64,000 bases of DNA from Penium margaritaceum (Eukaryota; Streptophyta; Zygnematophyceae; Desmidiales; Peniaceae), in NCBI GenBank assembly GCA_023375785.1, contig SZWC01000529.1, positions 21,919 to 85,918 on the forward strand, read 5' to 3'. The notes beneath the pieces are model-generated. The model saw only the letters and a program-made list of their open reading frames with translations, made no database searches and had not been told where the DNA came from. Positions 58,301 to 64,000 of this stretch are shown in pieces (within the stretch, counting starts at the first letter, position 1; every line of letters starts with the position of its first letter). The translations under genes and the position numbers were made by a program.

Positions 58301-59350
58301 CTCCAAGTTGCAGTGGCACGGTGTGGCTACCATGCACAGGGACCAACGAAAGTATGCATATGTCACTGACCATGACCAAAGATTTCATTTCATGTGGTCA
58401 ACGCTGACAACTGACAACAAGAGTCACACATAGTCAATGGGTGTAACAATGTTTTGGGAACATTAGCTATAAGCTAGAAAGCATAAAGACCTTTAATACG
58501 TAGTGACATGGCGTGGAAACCATGTATAGTGACAAACCAAAGCAAGCATATGCCACTAACCATGACCAAACTCATTTCACCGTGTGTGGTCGACGTTGAA
58601 AACACATAACACGAGTCACAAATGGTCAGAGGGGGAAACAATGGATTGGAAACACTAGTTATCAGCTAGCAAGTACAAGGACTTTCAACAAGTAGTGGCA
58701 CAGTGTGGCTAGCATGCACAGTGACCAACCAAAGGATGCATACGTCACTGACTATGACCAAATAAGTCCACTACGTGTGGTCATCATTGACAACTCACAA
58801 CAAGAGTCACAAATGGTCAGAGGGAGAGACAATGGTTTGGGAACCCTATGTATCGACTGGAAAGGACAAAGAACTTCAGTACGTGGTGGCACAGTGTGGC
58901 TGTTTTGCACACAGAACAACCAAACTAGGCATGTGTCACTGACCAAGACCAGAGAATTTCGGTATGGGTGGTCAATGTATGCAACCCATAACGCAAGTCA
59001 CAAATGGTCAGAGGGGGAGACAATGGTTTTGGAATACTAGTTTTCAACTAGCAAGGACAACGAAATTTAATGATTAGTAGCACGCTGTGACTACCATGCA
59101 CAATGACCGACCAAAGTAGGCATATGTACTGCCTTTGACCAAGGACATTTGCTGTATATGATCCACGTTGACAACTCATAATACGACTCACAAATGGTCA
59201 AAGGGGGAACAATGGTTTAGGAACACCAGGTATCAACTGGAAAGCACAAGGACCTTCAGTATATACTGGCACGGTGTGGCTACCATGTGTAATGACCAAC
59301 AAAAGCAGGCATATGTCACTGACCATGACCAAGGAATGTCACTGTGTGTG
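49400..59350 (+). repeat. Satellite block 6 (forward), about 52 monomers in six-type higher-order repeats
   Basis: Type keys run A-B-C-D-E-F repeatedly. F keys near 53221, 54368 and 55518, A near 56660, 57800 and 58944, and C near 57046, 58188 and 59330 give a period of about 1140-1150 bp. Exceptions: B to D near 50048-50235 (C lost), A shortened or lost near 51900, E then D near 52630-52843 (doubling), A to C near 55711-55900 (B lost). Frames of 60-100 codons inside are satellite by-products. Confidence 0.95.
52408..52440. repeat. Interstitial telomere-type repeat inside a D monomer
   Basis: Four full TAAACCC units plus partials, between CACTGGCC and TATGACCAAAG, where a normal monomer has CACTGACCATGACC. 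It is the plant-type telomere sequence (TTTAGGG on the other strand). Confidence 0.97.
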
Positions 59351-59807
59351 TGTCAGAAATAAAGAAGAGAAACCAGCAAGGAGACCAGAGCACATCCACA
59401 CACAAACAAGAAAAGAACCACACAAATGTCAACGGACACGCACGACCGAGATCCGTGCACCGACATTCCCTCGGAGTAACACGACAAATCGCGCTTCGGC
59501 GAGAACTTTGCTATACATCGCCTGAACGACACGAAGTAACGCTTCCACCTCGTAGGGACTCTAGTGAGGCACAGAAAACTACTTTAGGTATGTTAGGCGA
59601 AAGTACCTATTTGCTTCAGCTTTTCAATCAATCAATCAGTTTTCCTCGTCGTCATTGGAGCTGCTATCGTTTCCGTCCTTCAGCAATTGCCTGCCTTGCA
59701 TCGCTCAGATCTGTACCTTGTGACTAACGATTATAGTCAACACTTGTCATCCATCAGCGAGGAAGGTCTCCTCGAGTTGCTCCTTCCTGGTTGCCATAAT
59801 CCTGACA
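59351..59807 (+). repeat. 5' LTR of copia C3
   Basis: Begins TGTCAGAAATAAAG directly after the satellite and ends CCTGACA, an inverted TGTCAG/CTGACA pair as in C2. About 457 bp. The satellite breaks at GTGTG. Confidence 0.8.
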
Positions 59808-59819
59808 TGGTGTTAGAGC
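59808..59819 (+). other. Primer-binding site of C3
   Basis: TGGTGTTAGAGC stands directly after the LTR. It is close to the initiator Met tRNA site TGGTATCAGAGC. Confidence 0.8.
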
Positions 59820-59989
59820 GCTAGGCTCCCAGCCTTGGTAACCTGCCATCATGCTTCTAGTGATCATCTGTGCAGCCGCAACCGTGCTTGTTCATCTCCT
59901 TCCGCTGCGCGCCGCTCCAGACAACGACAATGTAGATTAAGACATCACACATGAGCCCTCTTTCTTCAATGTCATTCACATCTACGTCC

Positions 59990-60603
59990 AAGATGGCGAT
60001 CCACCTCCGCTAACACTCCTTGTAACGTCGGATTCCCTCTACATTGAGCAAGTCCTCGATTCCGGGTGTGCTATTCCTGTACTCAAAGACGCCGATATCA
60101 CAACGCCGCTGGCAACTCCAGTGACCATCACCGGCACGACCAAGGGAATGACATCACTGTGCTGCTACTCCGCTACTCTCACATCTCCAGCCACACCAAG
60201 TGGTCAGATCAAGGGTTACCACACTCAGGACCTTCGACACAACCCCCTCTTAGTTCACCAGCTCCACAAGGAACAAGTAAACATCTTCTTTCCTATGTAT
60301 GGGACAGAAGCCCGACTAACGACAACCGTCAACAAACTCCTGGCAACCTTCACTGTTTGCAACATTCTCTACGGACTGCAAATTCCCCGCACAACCGCCA
60401 CCTTCGCCGTTGAAGCCAATGTTCAACCCTCCACCTGTGACTGCCGGAGTCTGTTTCATCCTCTGCTCCTGCATCATCACCGCCTAGGTCATCCCAGTTT
60501 CAATGCCCTTCTTCGTATCCAGGCCAAGAAAATGGTGAAAGGCATGTCGCCCCTCTCACCACTAACCCGTCTTGCAGGACCACCTTGCACTGCTTGCAGT
60601 CTT
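59990..60603 (+). pseudogene. C3 protease-like and Gag-pre-integrase region
   Basis: Near 60040-60080 the sequence reads LYIEQVLDSGCAIPV, resembling the D-S-G loop of copia proteases. The frame 60121-60603 carries TVCNILYGLQIPRTT and then [20 protein letters not shown] and VKGMSPLSP, ending PCTACSLG. This is the HHCC Gag-pre-integrase motif (H-R-L-G-H-P-S, then C-x2-C), which precedes the integrase core. The frame then runs straight into the LDAG/LEVG repeats of the minisatellite. Confidence 0.7.
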
Positions 60604-62436
60604 GGGTTGGATGCTGGGTTGGATGCCGGGTTGGAAGTTGGGTTAAAATTTGGGTTGGATGTTTAGTTGAAAGTTGGGTTGGAAATTGGGTTAAAAGTTG
60701 GGTTGGAAGTTGGGTTGGAAGTTGACATGGAACTTGGTATGAAAGTTGGGTTGGAAGTTGGCTTGGAAGTTGGGTTGGAAGTTGGGTTGGAAGTTGAATT
60801 GGAAGTTGGATTGGAAGTTGGGTTGGAAGTTGGGTTGGAAATTGGGTTGGAAGTTGAATTGGATGTTGGGTTGGAATTTGGGATGGAAGTTGGGTTGGAT
60901 GTTGGGTTGGAAGCTGGGTTGGCAGTTGGGTTGGAAGTGAGGTTTGAAGTTGGGTTGGAAGTTGGGTTGGAAGTTGGGTTTTAAGTTGGGTTGGATGTTG
61001 GGTTGAAAGTTGGGATGGAAGTTGGGATGAAAGTTGGGTTGGAAGCTGGGTTGAAAGTTGGACTGGAAGTTGGGTTAGAAGTTGGGCTGGAAGTTGGGTT
61101 GGAGGTTGGGTTGGAAGTTGGGTTGGAAGTTGGGTTGGAAGCTGGGTTGGCAGTTGGGTTGGAAGTGAGGTTGGAAGTTGGGTTGGAAGTTGGGTTGGAA
61201 GCTGGGTTGGCAGTTGGGTTGGAAGTGAGGTTGGAAGTTGGGTTGGAAGTTGGGTTGGAAGCTGGGTTGGAAGTTGGGTTGGAAGTTGGGTTGGAAGTTG
61301 GTATGGAAGTTAGGATGGAAGTTGGGTTGGACGTTGGGTTGGAAGTTGGGTTCGATGTTGGGTTGGAAGTTGTGTTGGAAGTTGGGTTGGTAGCTGGGTT
61401 GGAAGTTGGATTGGAAGTTGGGTTGAAAGCTGGGTTGGAAGTTTGGTTGGAAATTGGGTTGGAAGTTGGGTTGGAAGTTGGGATGGAGTTTGGGCTAGAA
61501 GTTGTGATGGAAGTTAGGATGGAAGTTGGGTTGGAAGTTGGGTTGGAAATTGGGTTGGAAGTTGGGTTGGAAGTTGGGATGGAGTTTGGGTTGCAAGTTG
61601 GGATGGAAGTAAGAATTGAAGTTGGGTTGGACGTTTGGATAGAAGTTGGGATGGAAGTTGGGTTGGAAGTTGGGTTGGAAGTTGGGCAGGAAGTTGGGTT
61701 GGAAGTTGGGATGGAAGTAAGAATTGAAGTTGGGTTGGACGTTTGGATAGAAGTTGGGATGGAAGTTGGGTTGGAAGTTGGGTTGGAAGTTGGGCAGGAA
61801 GTTGGTTTGGATGTTGGGTTGGAAGTTGGGTTGAAAGTTGGGTTGGAAGCTGGGTTGGAAGCTGGGTTGGAAGTTGGGTTGGAAGTTGACTTGGAAGTTG
61901 GCTTGGAAATTGGGTTGGAAGTTGGATTGGTGTTTGGGTTCGAAGTTTGGTTGGAATTTGGGATGGAAGTTGGGATGGAAGTTGGGTCTGAAGTTGAGAT
62001 GGAAGGTGGGATGGAAGTTGGGCCTGAAGTTGGATTGGACGATTGGCTGGAATTTGTGTTGGAAGTTGGGTTGGAAGTTGAGTTGGAGGTTTGGTTGTGT
62101 TTTCGGTTGGATGTTGGGTTGGAAGTTGGGTTGGAAGTTGGGTTAGAAGTTGGATTGGAAATTGGGTTGGAAGATGGGTCGGACGTTGGGTTGGAAGTTG
62201 GGTTGGAAGGTGGAATGGAGTTTGGGATGGAAGATGGGGTGGAAATTGGGTTGGAAGCTGGGTTGGAAGTTGGATTGGAAGTTGGGTTGGAAGTTGGATT
62301 GGACGTTGGGATGGAAATTGGGATGGAATGTGGGCTGGTTGTTGGGTTGGAAGTTGGATTGGAAGTTGGGTTGGAAGTTGGATTGGAAGCTGGGTTGGAA
62401 GCTGGGTTGGATGCTGGGTTGGACGTTGGGTTGGAA
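60604..62436. repeat. 12-bp minisatellite with larger duplications
   Basis: About 150 units of GGGTTGGAAGTT and variants. Larger repeats stand on top: a 60-bp block at 61141 and 61201 (GCTGGGTTGGCAGTTGGG), also at 60913, and a 108-bp block (nine units, GGGATGGAAGTAAG) at 61600 and 61708. All spacings are multiples of 12. Both strands stay open (535 codons plus, 517 codons minus), so no strand is favoured as coding. Confidence 0.97.
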
Positions 62437-62439
62437 TTA

Positions 62440-62660
62440 AGGGTGTTCACGAGTCCGGACTCGCAATTCTTGGGAAAAAACGCGGATTGTGAGTCCGAGT
62501 CTTGCGCGGGACTAGGACTCGCGAGTCTTGTCACGAAGAAGACTCGGACTCACGAGTCTGTGGCCAGACTCACGAGTCCGGAAACTTGCGAGTCTTGACG
62601 CTTATTACTCGCGAGTCCACAGCAGGTATACTCGCGAGTCCACTCAGTGTACGCGTCACC
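62440..62660. repeat. hAT 2 subterminal GAGTC/GACTC repeats
   Basis: More than ten copies of GAGTC or GACTC, some joined as the palindrome ACTCGCGAGT (near 62518, 62608 and 62631). Such clusters near hAT ends usually bind the transposase. hAT 1 has the same motif near 36520-36600. Confidence 0.85.
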
Positions 62661-63061
62661 TTTGTGAGGAAGCATGTCCAATGTGTTTCTCACTCTTTGC
62701 TTTTCCATATTCCTGTTATTTATCTTGTCATTATGAATGGTCTATGGCATGGATTATCCAGGCACTACACTTAGCACATGACACGTTACAATTCTAAGTA
62801 ACACCAGACACATTGCATTATATCCCCTACACCTCCTCTCTGTTCTGCAAGTGGTCATGGAACTACCACTTTTGTACTGGTGCTATTTTCACCTGCTCAA
62901 GTAACAATTTTCATTCATGTAACCACTTTGTGCAATCATCATTGGCTTTTATTGCATTTAGCACTTAGTTTTTACACTTGGTAACAAATTGTGGCAGCCG
63001 AAAACAAAGCAGGATTTAGAGAAGTGCTGTAAAAAGAAATTTAGGGTTACAGTGTAGAAAC

Positions 63062-63694
63062 CTATGACATTTCGACAACATCGTCATCAATGCCTACGTC
63101 ATCCCTTCCACTCTCACCCTCATGCTCATCCTCATCATCATCATCACTGTCAATGTCACTCTCCTTGCATGGTTCTCCACCCTCCTGTCCACCCTCATTC
63201 TCTCCTGCAGTTTCTCCCTCTGCTTTCGCCGTCAGAGCAGCCTTTGCCGCTTTCCTAGCAGCACGTCTTGCTGCCTTCTCCTTCCTCTCTACCTCTTCTA
63301 ACTCTTCTGAAATCTGCCCAGACGGATGCACAGGGAAGTCTTTCAGAGCTGGGTCGTTGATCCATGTTTTCAAGCACAGCAAATCCTGCACGCTAATCTG
63401 TGACAATGAATGCCTGAAGTCTGTCACCACACGTCCCCCACGGGAAAACATCCTCTCGCTTGGTGTGCTTGTGGCAGGCACAGCTAGCAGGTCCTGCACA
63501 CACAGCGCAAGAGTATGGTACTGCCGCTCATTCTCCTTGTATAAGTTCAAAATGTTGCACTTCCGTCCTCCCTTCACGTTCTTCTTTTGTGCATCCACCT
63601 CTTCCTCCAGAGTGTCTGACACCACGACTGTTTCCTCTGCTTTCGGCTTGTCGTACATGGCGTCCATGGGGTCCTCAAGCACTGCCTCTAGCAT
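63062..63694 (-). CDS. hAT 2 transposase, dimerisation domain
   Basis: A 210-codon frame. LALCVQDLLAVPATSTPSER followed by MFSRGGRVVTDFRHSLSQIS is the hallmark of the hAT C-terminal dimerisation domain (L-A-V-P-A-T-S...S-E-R-x-F-S...G). Then LKTWINDPALKDFPVHPSGQ and a coiled, basic ERKEKAARRAARKAAKAAL, and a long acidic Asp/Glu/Gly tail. Better preserved than in hAT 1. Upstream TLEEEVDAQKKNVKGGRKCN precedes the domain. The role is transposase dimer formation. Confidence 0.93.
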   Translation of the reverse strand: MLEAVLEDPMDAMYDKPKAEETVVVSDTLEEEVDAQKKNVKGGRKCNILNLYKENERQYHTLALCVQDLLAVPATSTPSERMFSRGGRVVTDFRHSLSQISVQDLLCLKTWINDPALKDFPVHPSGQISEELEEVERKEKAARRAARKAAKAALTAKAEGETAGENEGGQEGGEPCKESDIDSDDDDEDEHEGESGRDDVGIDDDVVEMS

Positions 63695-63697
63695 GCT

Positions 63698-64000
63698 CTA
63701 CCTCTGTCGCTTGCGTCCTCGCTTTGCTACAGCAGCAGGACCACTGAGCTGCTGCTGGCTTGATGCTGCTCCTGTTGCTACCTGTGTATCAGTCTCGTCT
63801 CCTGCTTCATCCTCAGCTGCTGCATCTGCTGCCGCCTCTGCTGAAGCCTTTGCTACTCTCTCTGCCTCTGCTGCCGCTTCTGCCTCCCGCCACACTTACA
63901 CCTTAGTGAAGTACGGCTTCATGAACTCCAGCACCTTGACTTCCAGCTGTACCATAAACTTGATGCCCAGGAGCTGCAACCACAAAGGCAGGACCACGAC
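63698..64000 (-). pseudogene. hAT 2 transposase, Ala/Glu linker and preceding exon
   Basis: 63895-63698 is a 65-residue stretch rich in Ala, Glu and Asp, with a basic end (KRGRKRQR) that could be a nuclear localisation signal. Just before it, LGIKFMVQLEVKVLEF and MKPYFTKV match the hAT 1 exon; a stop falls right after K-V (AAG-GTGTAAGTG), as in hAT 1. An AG-GTGTAAGT donor-like site at that point makes a splice junction a good alternative to a real end. Confidence 0.7.

Larger units (their letters stand above)
59351..60603 (+). mobile_element. Ty1/copia element C3, 5' part only
   Basis: 5' LTR (59351-59807), primer site, then protease-like and Gag-pre-integrase sequence on plus. Its Gag is not visible. 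The element stops at 60603, where the 12-bp minisatellite begins. It is broken and truncated, with the 3' half absent. Confidence 0.8.
62438..64000 (-). mobile_element. hAT DNA transposon 2, 3' part (runs off the window)
   Basis: Same family as hAT 1: the dimerisation end, the Ala/Glu linker and the LEVKVLEF exon all match. The left end begins near TTAAGGGTGTTC against the minisatellite, similar to GTAAGGGTGAAA at the hAT 1 left end. Between 62661 and 63061 is the 3' non-coding stretch. The BED finger and core would lie beyond 64000. Confidence 0.85.

Noticed and set aside
46401-59350. CRISPR-like array of repeats and spacers
   Set aside because: The whole ~190-bp monomer is repeated; there are no unique spacers, and the setting is eukaryotic.
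60981-62598. Very long frames on both strands (535 codons plus, 517 codons minus) with four-residue repeats
   Set aside because: The 12-bp unit is a multiple of three and has no stop in most frames, so all frames stay open; no start context, signal peptide or domain supports coding.

Overview
The window is repeat-only DNA from a nuclear genome, most likely of a green plant or streptophyte alga. The evidence is an Arabidopsis-type telomere repeat (CCCTAAA units, 52408-52440), Ty1/copia elements primed by initiator Met tRNA (primer site TGGTATCAGAGC), Ty3-like elements and hAT transposons. The size and repeat load would suit a charophyte such as Chara, but that is an inference. I found no host gene, rRNA, functional tRNA or CRISPR array.

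Layout. 1-1780: a 12-bp minisatellite split by a solo copia LTR (70-758, with a 5-bp target duplication). 1781-3775: satellite, forward. 3776-20716: two minus-strand Ty3-like elements (G1, G2) head to tail with one shared LTR-like block between them. 20717-21279: satellite, forward. 21280-22554: unclassified LTR-like DNA. 22555-25781: a 5'-truncated copia element (C1, minus). 25782-30265: satellite, reverse. 30266-38121: a copia element with both LTRs, primer site, polypurine tract and CATAT target duplication (C2, minus), itself split in gag by a 4-kb hAT transposon (32597-36620). 38122-46400: satellite, reverse, with an assembly gap at 43794-43881. 46401-59350: satellite, forward, holding an LTR-like insert (48420-49399) and a telomere-repeat patch. 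59351-60603: the 5' part of a plus-strand copia element (C3). 60604-62436: the 12-bp minisatellite again. 62438-64000: the 3' part of a second hAT element.

The satellite fills over 40 percent of the window. Its ~190-bp monomers fall into six types (here A to F) that recur in fixed order, giving a higher-order repeat of about 1.14-1.15 kb, and whole blocks are inverted relative to one another. This is the organisation seen in centromeric satellites such as human alpha satellite. The mobile elements are later guests: copia C2 sits in a B monomer, and the hAT sits in C2.

The most unusual observations are: (1) the six-monomer higher-order satellite with an exact orientation switch near 46400; (2) two Ty3-like copies that both carry a second retropepsin domain after RNase H, where the integrase is expected, followed by a Pro/Ala/Ser/Thr-rich tail and, in G2, an unrecognised 292-codon reading frame; (3) a copia LTR family whose two copies here both hold a tRNA-like segment with A-box and B-box matches; (4) a telomere-repeat patch inside a satellite monomer. 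All LTR elements are treated as fossils and look broken or truncated.
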